The notes under the pieces were generated by a model. It was given only the letters and a program-made list of their open reading frames with translations. It had not been told where the DNA came from and ran no database searches. Of a stretch of 48,654 bases of DNA, positions 1-8,419 are shown piece by piece. The DNA is taken from positions 1 to 48,654 of the IMG/VR virus record IMGVR_UViG_3300045020_000027; one strand, written 5' to 3'. Made by a program: the position numbers and the translations under genes. This stretch comes from a virus. Numbering within the stretch: position 1 is the first letter of the stretch; each line of letters opens with the position of its first letter.

Positions 1-74
1 GCCCCCCAAAAATACCCACAAGTTTTGAAGTTTTTTGGTCGTGTTCAATAAGCGGACAGTTCAATAGCGTCAAT

Positions 75-90
75 TCGAACAGCCGTTCGA
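75..90. promoter_or_regulatory. Perfect mycobacterial SOS (LexA) box 1
   Basis: The sequence TCGAAC-AGCC-GTTCGA is an exact match to the mycobacterial LexA operator TCGAAC-N4-GTTCGA. It lies 76 bases upstream of the terminase small subunit gene and 38 bp centre-to-centre from a second perfect copy. The motif is seen directly; LexA binding is inferred. Confidence 0.8.
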
Positions 91-104
91 TTTAATACGT
101 ACAG

Positions 105-132
105 TTGTTCGGTCGAACGGCCGTTCGATTAT
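105..132 (+). promoter_or_regulatory. Candidate late promoter upstream of terminase
   Basis: A -35-like TTGTTC (105-110) and a -10-like GATTAT (127-132) are separated by 16 bp, with SOS box 2 inside. Transcription would start near base 139 and give a leader of about 27 nt carrying the ribosome site AAGGAG (156-161), 4 nt before the ATG at 166. Both hexamers are imperfect, so the exact start is uncertain. Direct repeats of GTTCAATA (43-50, 59-66) lie further upstream. Confidence 0.5.
113..128. promoter_or_regulatory. Perfect mycobacterial SOS (LexA) box 2
   Basis: TCGAACGGCCGTTCGA is a fully palindromic 16-mer and again an exact match to TCGAAC-N4-GTTCGA. It fills the spacer between a candidate -35 (TTGTTC, 105-110) and -10 (GATTAT, 127-132), so bound LexA would be expected to block RNA polymerase. 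Confidence 0.82.
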
Positions 133-165
133 GCATTATTCACGGTTTATGCATTAAGGAGCCCG

Positions 166-627
166 ATGGGTAAGCGTGGACCTACGCCGCGCCCGACTCA
201 TCTGCGCGCGCTCGAAGGCGTCGATGAATCTCGCCTGAACCGTGACGAGCCAATCCCCGAGGCCAGCCTGGCGGTTCGGCCACCTGTCGATATGCCCGAG
301 GAAGCGTTAGCCATCTGGAATCGCCTAGCTCCTGACCTGATCGAGAAAAGGGTTCTGACCAGATGGGACGCGGACGAGTTCGCGAACGCCTGTCGCATCC
401 AGGCGTTGTTACACCGGGCGCTCGCAGACGCGGAGTCGACGCCACTGGTATCGGCCGGCTCTAACGACAACCTCGTGATGAATCCTGCGATTCGCATCGT
501 GACAACGCTGGAGGCGTCGCTGCGTTCGATTTGGTCGCGCTTTGGCCTTACGCCGGGCGATCGCGCCCAGTTGAAGGTGGACCAAAATGGCGGACAAAAG
601 TCCGGCGCCGAAGCCTACATCGTTTGA
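166..627 (+). CDS. Terminase small subunit (P27-like)
   Basis: This 153-residue protein starts with GKRGPTPRPTHLRALEG, the basic N-terminus typical of P27-family small terminases, followed by a helical region. It recognises the packaging site and hands DNA to the large subunit. The ATG at 166 is preceded by AAGGAG at ideal spacing. Its 3' end overlaps the large subunit start by 41 nt, suggesting coupled translation. It is the first gene after the SOS-box region. Family assignment rests on the N-terminal motif, size and position. Confidence 0.85.
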   Translation: MGKRGPTPRPTHLRALEGVDESRLNRDEPIPEASLAVRPPVDMPEEALAIWNRLAPDLIEKRVLTRWDADEFANACRIQALLHRALADAESTPLVSAGSNDNLVMNPAIRIVTTLEASLRSIWSRFGLTPGDRAQLKVDQNGGQKSGAEAYIV

Positions 628-2290
628 GCCGTGCGGCTGGGTTAACTCGGCCACTCAGCAGGAATGCACCGAGCGCGGCGATCACTTCTGCGAGCCCCGC
701 GCCGATCATGTGGTCGGTTTCTTCGAGAACCTGCTGGTTCACACCAAGGGCAGGCACGCACGTAAGCGGTTTCTGCTGCGCGACTGGCAGTCGCAGGAGA
801 TCCTGCGGCCGATCTTCGGCCGTGTGGTGTGGTCCGACGAGCATCAGGCGTATGTGCGGCAAACGCGCATCGCCTATGTGGAGATGGCCCGTAAGAACGG
901 CAAATCACAGCTTCTAGCAGGCATTATGCTGTATCTGCTGTTTGCTGACGGTGAAGAGTCGGCCGAGATTTTCTCGGTGGCCAAGGACCGTAACCAGGCT
1001 GGCCTCGTGTTCGACGTGGCGTCGCGCATGGTGTTGCTGTCGCCGATCCTGTCGCGGGCCGCGAAGGTCATTCCGTCGACGAAACGCATCATCCGCATTG
1101 AGACGAACAGCGTCTATCGGGTGATCGCCGCGGACGCCAGCAGCGCGCTCGGGTCCAACCCGTCGGGTGTGGCCGCTGATGAAATCCTGGCGTGGCCCAA
1201 GCCTGACATCTGGGACGCGCTGCGCTCCGGTATGGGCTCGGCCGACCGGATGCAGCCGCTAATGGTGGCCGCGACAACGGCCCCGGGCGATTCCGAGTCG
1301 TTCGGCGGTGACATGCACCGCGAGATGTCGCGCGTGCTCGAAGACCCCAGTCGGGCGCCGCACGTGTTCGCCTGGATCAAGAACCTGCCTCTCGACGCCG
1401 ACATCTACGAAGAACGCAACTGGCACATCCCCAACCCTGCCCTGGGCGACTTCCTGCTGCTTGAGGAAATGCGCCGCATGGCGCTCGAGGCCCGCAACGA
1501 CCCGGTTCGCGAGCTGGCATTCCGCCGGTTCCAGATGAATCAGACGCTGTCGTCGGAAGTCCACTGGATGCCGATGCATCTCTGGGATGAGACCGGCGGC
1601 ACCGTGTTTCAGAATGCTACGGCGACGTTGGATGCTTTTGCCGGCCGTGATTGCTGGATGGGTATCGACCTTGCCGGCCGCCAAGACTTGACCAGTATTT
1701 GTTATCTGTTTCCTGATGGCGAGGAATGCGACGCCGTCTGGCGGCATTGGATGCCCCGCGAAAGCTATGAACGCCTGAACAGGGCAAATGATGGCAAGCT
1801 CGCCAACTGGGCTGAGCAGGGCTGGCTAGAGGTCACCGAGGGCAACGTTCTGGACTTCAACGCCGTCTACGAGGCGATCGAAGCCGATTCGCAGCGCTAC
1901 ACCATTCTCGGTATCGACGCCGACCGCTGGTCAAGTGATCCGGTGCTGCAGGAGATCGGTTACCGCACGTATATCGCCGACGATGAGATTCAGGCGTATA
2001 GCAACGATTTCACCCACATGTCGGGTGGTATGCACCGCCTGTTCGAGCTGGTGATCGAGCGCAAGTTCCGTCATCACGGTAACCCGCTGGCCAGGTGGTG
2101 CTTCGACTGCTGCGAGGCGAGATTGCACACGTCAGATCCTGATCTGGTGATGCCCAGCAAGATCAAACGCGATGAGTCGTCGAATCGTATTGACGCGGTG
2201 CCTGCGGCGATTATGGCTGTTAATGCCTGGTGGGGACGTGGAAAAGACATCGAAAGCGTCTACAACAACGAGTCGCTGCTAATTGTGTGA
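587..2290 (+). CDS. Terminase large subunit
   Basis: This is a 567-residue packaging ATPase-nuclease. A Walker A-like motif ARKNGKSQ lies at residues 101-108 and a Walker B-like GVAADE at about 194-199. The C-terminal RNase H-like nuclease is marked by MGIDLAGRQD near residue 360, GIDADRW near 445 and the RIDAV segment near 533, which supply the acidic metal ligands. The N-terminus carries three cysteines (16, 27, 35). Length matches the siphoviral phage terminase_1 type. The ATG at 587 lies inside the small-subunit gene. Confidence 0.95.
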   Translation: MADKSPAPKPTSFEPCGWVNSATQQECTERGDHFCEPRADHVVGFFENLLVHTKGRHARKRFLLRDWQSQEILRPIFGRVVWSDEHQAYVRQTRIAYVEMARKNGKSQLLAGIMLYLLFADGEESAEIFSVAKDRNQAGLVFDVASRMVLLSPILSRAAKVIPSTKRIIRIETNSVYRVIAADASSALGSNPSGVAADEILAWPKPDIWDALRSGMGSADRMQPLMVAATTAPGDSESFGGDMHREMSRVLEDPSRAPHVFAWIKNLPLDADIYEERNWHIPNPALGDFLLLEEMRRMALEARNDPVRELAFRRFQMNQTLSSEVHWMPMHLWDETGGTVFQNATATLDAFAGRDCWMGIDLAGRQDLTSICYLFPDGEECDAVWRHWMPRESYERLNRANDGKLANWAEQGWLEVTEGNVLDFNAVYEAIEADSQRYTILGIDADRWSSDPVLQEIGYRTYIADDEIQAYSNDFTHMSGGMHRLFELVIERKFRHHGNPLARWCFDCCEARLHTSDPDLVMPSKIKRDESSNRIDAVPAAIMAVNAWWGRGKDIESVYNNESLLIV

Positions 2291-2299
2291 GGAATCGAC

Positions 2300-2530
2300 T
2301 TGTTTGGATCAAAGCGACTGCTAAAGAAGGCGATTCGACGCCGTTTCGCTGTCACTTTACGGGCAAATGAAGGCGCATTTTCAGGTGTGCTGACAGAACT
2401 CGACCCTGACGTTTTCGTGTTCGAGCAGTGCCAAACGGTGCCAACCAAAGATGGCGAGACTGTAGTTCCCATCAGGGGGCGCGTGTTTCAGCCCCGCGAG
2501 GCCGTCGCTTACCTTCAGGACCTTGGGTAG
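2300..2530 (+). CDS. Small protein between terminase and portal
   Basis: This encodes a basic 76-residue protein (begins MFGSKRLLKKAIRRRFAVTL) from a TTG start with a good site, GAGGAATCGAC, just upstream. The body ends in a segment resembling a small beta barrel (SGVLTELDPDVFVFEQC...VVPIRGRVFQ). Such a small gene often sits between terL and portal in actinophages, but its role is not known to me. It ends 6 nt before the portal start, so it is part of the packaging/head operon. Confidence 0.8.
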   Translation: MFGSKRLLKKAIRRRFAVTLRANEGAFSGVLTELDPDVFVFEQCQTVPTKDGETVVPIRGRVFQPREAVAYLQDLG

Positions 2531-2536
2531 GCCAGC

Positions 2537-4009
2537 GTGATCCTAGAAAACGGCCTGAACCAGCCGATTGCGCCGCAGGCGTTTGCCGAAACCGCGCCAC
2601 TGTTCTTCAATGGCTACTTTGTGCCCCGCCAGGGCATACAAATGGAAACGCAATTCCAGACGTATGCGCAGCTTTATCAGCGGCAGCCATGGGTTGCGAC
2701 GGTGGTCGACATCCTGGCTAAGTCGATAGCCCGCCTGGAAATCAAGGTCTGGGACACGGCGCCAGCGACAGGCAACATTCTCAAGCCGCACAAGGGCGAC
2801 GGGGCCACCGCGTACGCGAAGCTGATGGCCAGCCCGTGTCCGACGATGTTCCCTTACGAGTTCCGTATGTGGATGGCGTCGACGTTCCTGTTGTACGGCG
2901 AGGTCTACCTGATCAAGATTTTCGACGACAGCGGCCGGCGCATCGTCGGGCTGTTGCCGATGCATCCGTCGCTGGTGCAGATCTTCCGTAACCAGTTGGG
3001 TGAGATCACCTACCGGTTCATGGGGCAACCCAACGAATTGCTCAGCGAAGAGCAGGTCGTTCCGATCCGCAATTACAACCCCGAGACTCCCATGCGGGGA
3101 TTGTCGCGGCTGGAGGCGCTGCGTTCGACGCTGTTCAACGAGGATGCGTCGCGGCGCGCGTTCACTAAGTTCTGGCAGAACAACTTGCGACCGTCCGCGG
3201 TGATGCATGTTGACGGCAAGTTGAACCCTGAGGCTAAGCAGCGTCTGCGCGAAGACCTGAACATGATGTATTCCGGCGCTGAGAATGCCGGTAAGGCTGT
3301 CGTTCTGGAGAACGGTTCGAAGCTGGAGCAGTGGCAGCTCGGCGCCGAAGAGATGCAGTACATCGATTCTCGGAAGCTGAGCCGCGAAGAGGTCTGCGCC
3401 CGATTCGATTTGACGCCGACCGCTGCCCACATTCTCGACCACGCGACCTTTTCGAACGTGACCGAGAACTTGCGCGGCGTGTACCGCGACTCGGTGTGCC
3501 CGATTCTGGAGTTCTTCGAGTCGGCGCTCAACCACCACGTCGGTAGCTACTTCAACGGCCAGCTCGAAGCCAAGTTTGATACGCGCCAGGTAATGAGAGG
3601 CGACTTCGTGCAGCGGGCTCAGGCGCATGTGCAGCTCGTCCAGGCCGGTATTGAAATGCCCTCGGAGGCGCGTCCCGAGTTCGACCTCGGCGACGCAGGC
3701 CCGGTCGCGGCGAAGCTGTACGCCAATCAGGCTTTGCAGCCGCTGGGCACGTTGAACCAAAGCTCTGCCGATAAGCAGCCCGGCGACGACCAATCAGATA
3801 ACGCCGTGTCGACGACCGCGGAAGGCGGGGGCGCAGGCCCGTCGGCAGCCAAGAAATACGCTCTCGATATCAAGTCCCTGATGGGCCGGGGAAAGTCGCT
3901 GGCCGAATCGGTGCGGTTGCTATTGGAGCGCAACCCCGATGACATCGTGGCGATTCATGCGGCCTACCAGTTTTACGCGGGCCAGAAACAATTGGAGGCT
4001 GCTTCCTGA
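2537..4009 (+). CDS. Portal protein
   Basis: This 490-residue protein has the HK97/SPP1-type portal pattern: an N-terminal QPWVATVVDILAKSIARLEIKVWD, then a MASPCPTMFPYEFRMWMASTFLLYGEVYL core, and LSREEVCARFDLTP in the stem/clip region. The portal forms the dodecameric ring at the capsid vertex and docks the terminase. It starts at GTG and its stop TGA overlaps the ATG of the protease gene. The C-terminal 80 residues are Gly/Ala-rich and then helical, which is probably a variable tail. Confidence 0.93.
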   Translation: MILENGLNQPIAPQAFAETAPLFFNGYFVPRQGIQMETQFQTYAQLYQRQPWVATVVDILAKSIARLEIKVWDTAPATGNILKPHKGDGATAYAKLMASPCPTMFPYEFRMWMASTFLLYGEVYLIKIFDDSGRRIVGLLPMHPSLVQIFRNQLGEITYRFMGQPNELLSEEQVVPIRNYNPETPMRGLSRLEALRSTLFNEDASRRAFTKFWQNNLRPSAVMHVDGKLNPEAKQRLREDLNMMYSGAENAGKAVVLENGSKLEQWQLGAEEMQYIDSRKLSREEVCARFDLTPTAAHILDHATFSNVTENLRGVYRDSVCPILEFFESALNHHVGSYFNGQLEAKFDTRQVMRGDFVQRAQAHVQLVQAGIEMPSEARPEFDLGDAGPVAAKLYANQALQPLGTLNQSSADKQPGDDQSDNAVSTTAEGGGAGPSAAKKYALDIKSLMGRGKSLAESVRLLLERNPDDIVAIHAAYQFYAGQKQLEAAS

Positions 4010-4920
4010 TGGATGTAGTGAATAAAGCCACGGGAACTGTTGCGCCCGTTGAGGATTCAAAGTCCAAGCATGGTGAGTTCGACGTTATCCTCTCCACCAA
4101 CGCGCTGGACCGCGACGGCGACGAGCTGCACGCCGACGAATGGAAGACCCCGCTGCCCGACAAGATCAACTTCGACAGCGACCACGGCATGAGCGTGGCC
4201 ACCTGCGTCGGCAGCGGCAAACCGTTCATCAACGACAGCGGCCAGCTGCAGGTGCGTGGCACGTTCGCCTCAACCCCGCACGGGCAGGCTGTGCGGACGC
4301 TGGTCAAAGAGGGCCATATCGACAGTGTCTCGGTGGCATTCACACAGAACAAGAACCAAAAGAGCGGAAAACCGCAGCGCGAGCTGCTCAATGGCGCGTT
4401 CGTCGCGGTGCCAGCCAACCCCGAAGCGAAGGTGCTAGAAGTCAAAGGCCGTGGCTCGTTGATGAACCCCGACGATTCGAACGCCTCGAACTGGAACCCC
4501 GACACGATGAACGCTGTCGCGGACATCGTGTCGGGAGACGACCAAAGCGGTTCGTGGCAGAACGACTCACTCGATAGCTCAGGGCTCGCAGAGCACATCC
4601 GCGGTATCCATGAGATGGCAACCAGAATCCGCGATTACGCGGTGCGGCTGGGAAACGGGGCTCCCTACAGCGACCCTGACGCAACTCCGATTGACCTGGC
4701 GCCCAGCAACCGCAGCGTCTACGGCGCGGCTACCAAGGGCGTCTGTGACTGCTCCTGCGAAGGATGCACCGAACGTAGTACGAAGTCTGTTCCGCAACCC
4801 GCCGCTTCCATCGAGGCACCGGCAATCGCCGCTGTTCCCGCTGGGACCGATGACGTGGAGCTGCTCAAGGCAAAGGCTTGGGCCGATGCCTTCATGTTGA
4901 CAAGTATCGACGAAGACTAA
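4009..4920 (+). CDS. Capsid maturation protease (HK97 prohead protease)
   Basis: This 303-residue protein has the serine protease pattern of family S78: a candidate catalytic His in FDSDHGMSV (H59), the nucleophile region HIDSVSVAF (S108), and the NGAFVAVPANPEA segment that follows. It cleaves scaffold and capsid precursor during assembly. The protease domain takes up the first 150 residues. The rest is unusual: an acidic linker and a tight cysteine cluster CDCSCEGC near residues 245-252. Terminator hairpin follows immediately, as expected before the abundant capsid gene. Confidence 0.9.
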   Translation: MDVVNKATGTVAPVEDSKSKHGEFDVILSTNALDRDGDELHADEWKTPLPDKINFDSDHGMSVATCVGSGKPFINDSGQLQVRGTFASTPHGQAVRTLVKEGHIDSVSVAFTQNKNQKSGKPQRELLNGAFVAVPANPEAKVLEVKGRGSLMNPDDSNASNWNPDTMNAVADIVSGDDQSGSWQNDSLDSSGLAEHIRGIHEMATRIRDYAVRLGNGAPYSDPDATPIDLAPSNRSVYGAATKGVCDCSCEGCTERSTKSVPQPAASIEAPAIAAVPAGTDDVELLKAKAWADAFMLTSIDED

Positions 4921-4933
4921 CCCGGCGAAATTC

Positions 4934-4965
4934 AACCGCCCCGGCTACGGCCGAGGCGGTTTTTT
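4934..4965 (+). terminator. Intrinsic terminator between protease and capsid
   Basis: A GC-rich hairpin (arms AACCGCC..CGGC and GCCG..GGCGGTT around TAC) is followed by a run of six T. It sits only 22 bp before the capsid start, so it probably allows partial read-through or lies upstream of a processing site. Confidence 0.85.
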
Positions 4966-4987
4966 CGTGACCCCGAAAGGTATTTCA

Positions 4988-6445
4988 GTGAATAAAGACG
5001 CTATGCGTAAGCGCGCGAGCGAGATTCAGGCCGAGCTGAAGCAGCGCTCTGCCGACCTCGAAGCGGGCACCATCACCGCGGCCGAGTTTAAAGAGTTCAT
5101 TCCGAAGCTCGTCGCCGAGGGCGAAGACATCAAGTCAACTCTCGACCTGCACGCCAAGGCCGCCAAGTACGCCGGTTCCGCCGACGGCGCTGTTGTCGAG
5201 CGCAAGAGTGTCGAGGTGCCGCTGCGCGACCTCGAAGAGGCCGTGCCGATGACCCGGCCCGAGTACGACCGTGAGTTCGCCGCGATGAAGTCGTTTGCGT
5301 CGAACAAGCGTCAGGGCCAGTTCGCATTCGAGCTCGGTATGAAGTCCCAAGGCGACACCGGGATGATGGGTGAGAATGCCTACGGCACCACCGCGGGCAC
5401 GCAGATCGCGCCCGGTCAGTACTTCCTTCCTGGTACTGCCGGTCCCGACATCGAGCCGACCTTCATTCCCGGCATTCTGGAATTGCGCTGGTACAACAAC
5501 GTTGTTGCGTCGTTGATTCCGACGTTCCCGACTGATTCACCGGTTATCACCTACGTTCGTGAAACTCAGTGGAGCAACCAGTCCGCGGCTACCAATGAAG
5601 GCCAGACCTTCCCGTACTCGACCAACACCATTGTTCGGTTGAACGCGCAGGTCGGCAAGGTTGCCAACGCGATCAAGCTCACTGACGAAGAGGTTCAGGA
5701 CTCACGTTACTTCCTGGCCTTGGCCGAAAAGCGCGCCGCGCAGGGCGTTTCGCGTCAGGAAGAGGTGCAGATCCTCGCTGGTTCTGGCTTCCCCGGCGTC
5801 GAGGGTCTTCTGCAGTTGACGTCAGCGTTCCAGCTGCCGCAGACCGTCACCCCGGTCACCAACCTGGTGTGGCCTGCCTCCGGAACGCCCGGTCTGGGTG
5901 CTTTGCCGGCGACCATTTCCTCGGTGACACCGGGCCGCGCGATCCTCGGATCGGGCTCTGCATCGCCGAGTGGGCAGCAGTTGGCGATCGCAATGTTTGC
6001 GATGCTGACCGACATTCGCGTTGGAACGTTCTTCGAGCCGACCGCGTTCCTGATGAACCCGGCGGATTACTTCACTCTGCGGACCTGGACCGATGCTAAC
6101 GGTCAGTTCATGGCCGGTTCGCCGTGGAGCTACGACTACGGCAACCCGCAGCAGTCGCAGCCGATCGACATTCAGGCCACCATGGAGGGCCAGATCTGGG
6201 GTAAGCGCATCGCTGTCACCCCGGCCATCCCGGCGGGTTACATCCTGACGGGTGACTTCGAGAATGGCACGAGCCTGATCCGCCGCGGCGGCCTGCGCAT
6301 CGAGATGGTCAACACCAACGTCGACGACTTCGAAAAGGGTCTGTGGACGATGCGCGCTTACACGCGTGTTGGTTTGGCTGTCCTGCGTCCTGAGGTGTTC
6401 GAGCTCGCGCAGCTGCAGAACGGCTCTGGTACTCCAGTCGCCTGA
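4988..6445 (+). CDS. Major capsid protein (HK97 fold)
   Basis: This 485-residue protein has an N-terminal charged helical scaffold-like (delta) region (about residues 1-75) followed by the capsid body, with segments such as TNEGQTFPYSTNTI and KLTDEEVQDSRYF typical of HK97-like major capsid proteins of actinophages. I choose GTG at 4988 because AAAGG lies 7 nt upstream; an upstream in-frame start at 4967 would fall at the terminator. The protease gene precedes it and the hairpin at 6459-6498 follows it. Products assemble the icosahedral shell. Confidence 0.93.
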   Translation: MNKDAMRKRASEIQAELKQRSADLEAGTITAAEFKEFIPKLVAEGEDIKSTLDLHAKAAKYAGSADGAVVERKSVEVPLRDLEEAVPMTRPEYDREFAAMKSFASNKRQGQFAFELGMKSQGDTGMMGENAYGTTAGTQIAPGQYFLPGTAGPDIEPTFIPGILELRWYNNVVASLIPTFPTDSPVITYVRETQWSNQSAATNEGQTFPYSTNTIVRLNAQVGKVANAIKLTDEEVQDSRYFLALAEKRAAQGVSRQEEVQILAGSGFPGVEGLLQLTSAFQLPQTVTPVTNLVWPASGTPGLGALPATISSVTPGRAILGSGSASPSGQQLAIAMFAMLTDIRVGTFFEPTAFLMNPADYFTLRTWTDANGQFMAGSPWSYDYGNPQQSQPIDIQATMEGQIWGKRIAVTPAIPAGYILTGDFENGTSLIRRGGLRIEMVNTNVDDFEKGLWTMRAYTRVGLAVLRPEVFELAQLQNGSGTPVA

Positions 6446-6458
6446 TAACTGAATAGGC

Positions 6459-6498
6459 GCGGATGGGGGCGGCAGTGTTGCCGTCCCCATCCCGCTTT
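6459..6498 (+). terminator. Strong hairpin after capsid gene
   Basis: An almost perfect 16-bp stem (GCGGATGGGGGCGGCA against TGCCGTCCCCATCCCGC, one bulge and one G-U) with a short loop is followed by TTTC. It is likely a terminator or RNA-stabilising hairpin that sets capsid mRNA apart from downstream genes. Confidence 0.75.
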
Positions 6499-6514
6499 CA
6501 CCTGAGGGGACATT

Positions 6515-6592
6515 GTGAAGGTTAAAGCCAAGGTCATGGTTGCCCCGAAGAAGCCGAAACCCAAGGGTGCTCAAGAGGTCAAGACCAAGTGA
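6515..6592 (+). CDS. Lys-rich 25-residue microprotein
   Basis: A GTG start with a strong site GAGGGGACATT gives a 25-residue peptide, MKVKAKVMVAPKKPKPKG..., very rich in Lys and Pro. Its stop TGA overlaps the GTG of the head-tail connector (GTGA). The good ribosome site and tight coupling argue that it is translated. It could simply couple translation, or be a small basic structural or DNA-binding peptide. No family recognised. Confidence 0.6.
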   Translation: MKVKAKVMVAPKKPKPKGAQEVKTK

Positions 6593-7266
6593 GCCTGGTT
6601 CCCGCGGCAAAGGTCATGGGCATGCCGATGATCGTCGGCGCGCACAGTTACGACGAGGTTCAGCTTGCGCTGGACTGGGCGGCGGCGTCGGTCGAATCGT
6701 ATTGCGAGCGCAAGTTCTGCTACAACGAGGACGACACGATATTCGTCAACCCGTACCGCGACGGCCGCGGACGGGGAAGGGCGCTTCTGCCTAACCCTCC
6801 GGTGCAGAACGTGTCAGAAGTGCTGGGCCAGTTCAATGTTGGCGGCTCGCTGCAGTGGATTGAGTTGCAGCACTACCAGTGGACCACCGACGGACTGCTG
6901 TATGACACCCAGCCGTTTTACGGCTACTTCGGTGTTACCGGTAACGACTTCTGGTCGGGCGGTCCCGACGGGCAGTGTGAAAACCCTACGGCGTGGCCGT
7001 TTCTGCCGAAGTCGCTACAGGTGACGTACGCGCACGGTTTCGCGCCGCCGTTCACCACCACGGCGGCACCCGAAGGCGTGCCACCGCTGCCCGATGGCGT
7101 GATAGCGGCGGTGATCCGCGGCGCGGCAATATATCTCAGCAACCCGCAACAGGCCGTCGAGGGACGCGTCGGCGAGATCGCCAACCACTACGTCGACCCG
7201 ACGAGCGGCCCGGCGGGCTGGCTCGATGAGAAGCTGCTCGGCCAATACCGGCTGGTGCATCTGTGA
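6589..7266 (+). CDS. Head-to-tail connector (adaptor)
   Basis: This 225-residue protein begins with an alpha-helical stretch (VGAHSYDEVQLALDWAAASVESYCERKF), like the gp6/gp15-type adaptors that pack under the portal, followed by a beta-rich insert and a C-terminal helical part. In siphoviruses the gene after the capsid is the adaptor, and the sequence fits. It overlaps both neighbours by 4 nt (GTGA). Confidence 0.82.
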   Translation: MSLVPAAKVMGMPMIVGAHSYDEVQLALDWAAASVESYCERKFCYNEDDTIFVNPYRDGRGRGRALLPNPPVQNVSEVLGQFNVGGSLQWIELQHYQWTTDGLLYDTQPFYGYFGVTGNDFWSGGPDGQCENPTAWPFLPKSLQVTYAHGFAPPFTTTAAPEGVPPLPDGVIAAVIRGAAIYLSNPQQAVEGRVGEIANHYVDPTSGPAGWLDEKLLGQYRLVHL

Positions 7267-7616
7267 TCGGCGCCCAGGTGGTGACGTATCAGACTGCGGT
7301 GCTGAACACGCAGCTGGACCGCAAGAACATCGCGCAGCCCTACACCTACACCGACACAACGCTGTACGGATCGCTACAGCCGCTGGGCGTCACTGAAGAC
7401 GTGACCAACGTCGACTATGCGATTGAGCGCTACCGGTTCATCACGCCGCCAACGGCTGTCGCGCAAGCGGCGAAGGTGACCGACCGTGTCATCGACGCCA
7501 ACGGCGTGACCTACCGCGTCTTCGGCGCCAGGGTTCAGCCGCTGATCAACGGCGCGATTGACCACGTCGAGATTATGTTGGAAACCCCCAGCGGCCTGAA
7601 CCCGCCGGTGGCGTAA
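7263..7616 (+). CDS. Head closure / head-tail stopper
   Basis: A 117-residue beta-rich protein from a GTG start. Position directly after the adaptor, size and the overall strand pattern (YTYTDTTLYGSLQPLGV...VIDANGVTYRVFGARVQP) fit a stopper protein that seals the portal channel after packaging. TAATG links it to the next gene. Confidence 0.72.
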   Translation: MIGAQVVTYQTAVLNTQLDRKNIAQPYTYTDTTLYGSLQPLGVTEDVTNVDYAIERYRFITPPTAVAQAAKVTDRVIDANGVTYRVFGARVQPLINGAIDHVEIMLETPSGLNPPVA

Positions 7617-7945
7617 TGGCCAAGAAAAGCAGCGGCATCGACTTCAGCAAGGTACTCAAAGGCCCGAAAGTCGCGGCAGCTGTCCAGGCGAAAGCCGAGA
7701 AGGTCAAAGACTATTGGCAGTCGATCGCCCCTGTATTCGGCGATAAGCCGCCACACCGCTCCGCACCTTCCTACGGGTCACCCGGCGATTACAAAGATTC
7801 GGTACACGTCTCCGATGCGGGGAGCGACGGCGAGGCTAGATCGAGGGTCGGCACGGGCGACTTCAAAGCGAAGTGGATCGAATACGGCACTGCGCACATG
7901 CCGCCCTATGCGCCGCTAGCGAAAACCAAGGCGAGATTCCGGTGA
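7616..7945 (+). CDS. Tail completion protein (HK97 gp10-like)
   Basis: A 109-residue protein with basic N-terminus. The C-terminal WIEYGTAHMPPYAPLAKTKARF matches the end of HK97 gp10-type proteins (usually ..VEFGT..MPA.PF...A). It helps join head and tail. The stop overlaps the GTG of the next gene. Confidence 0.78.
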   Translation: MAKKSSGIDFSKVLKGPKVAAAVQAKAEKVKDYWQSIAPVFGDKPPHRSAPSYGSPGDYKDSVHVSDAGSDGEARSRVGTGDFKAKWIEYGTAHMPPYAPLAKTKARFR

Positions 7946-8367
7946 CCGCGCCGGAAGTCGACGTCGAGGACCTGGTCATTGCCTACCTGACGTCACAGAA
8001 TCTCGTGCCCGCGGGCCAGGTAGCGGCAGCGTTGCCGCCAGTCCTGCCAACGCCATTCGTCCTGGTGCGCCGTGTTGCGGGCGGCGACGACTACATCGTT
8101 GATCACGCCACAATCCAGATCGACAGCTTTCACACGACGATCACGGGCGCCAGCGGCACGGCTCGCGACATCAATCACGCTATGCGCCAACTGCACGCGA
8201 AAACCGTTGTCGCGGTAGACGGCGCGTCATGGAATATCTATCGCTGCGTCACCGAGCAAACCCCGATCTTCCTCGAATGGGAACCATCGGGCGGCGGCGC
8301 CGTCCTGTCCCGCTACGTGGCGCGCTACAGGATCGACGTTCGACTCCCGTCCATACAGGGCTACTAG
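7942..8367 (+). CDS. Tail terminator protein
   Basis: A 141-residue protein from GTG 7942 with PPVLPTPFVLVRRVAGGDD, IQIDSFHTT and SRYVARYRIDVRL, the strand pattern of gpU-like tail terminators, which cap the tail tube at the head side. Position just before the tail tube gene supports this. Start chosen for the GTGA overlap with the preceding gene. Confidence 0.75.
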   Translation: MTAPEVDVEDLVIAYLTSQNLVPAGQVAAALPPVLPTPFVLVRRVAGGDDYIVDHATIQIDSFHTTITGASGTARDINHAMRQLHAKTVVAVDGASWNIYRCVTEQTPIFLEWEPSGGGAVLSRYVARYRIDVRLPSIQGY

Positions 8368-8419
8368 CCCGAGATCCGCAGCACAAGAAAACCGATTCCC
8401 CCCTTTGTGAGAGGCCCCA

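Noticed and set aside
1-40. Terminator at the left end (TTTT runs)
   Set aside because: The T runs are not preceded by a stable GC hairpin within the visible sequence.
2543-3793. Long leftward open frame opposite the portal gene
   Set aside because: Shadow of high GC codon usage; the rightward portal gene has clear motifs and overlapping neighbours.
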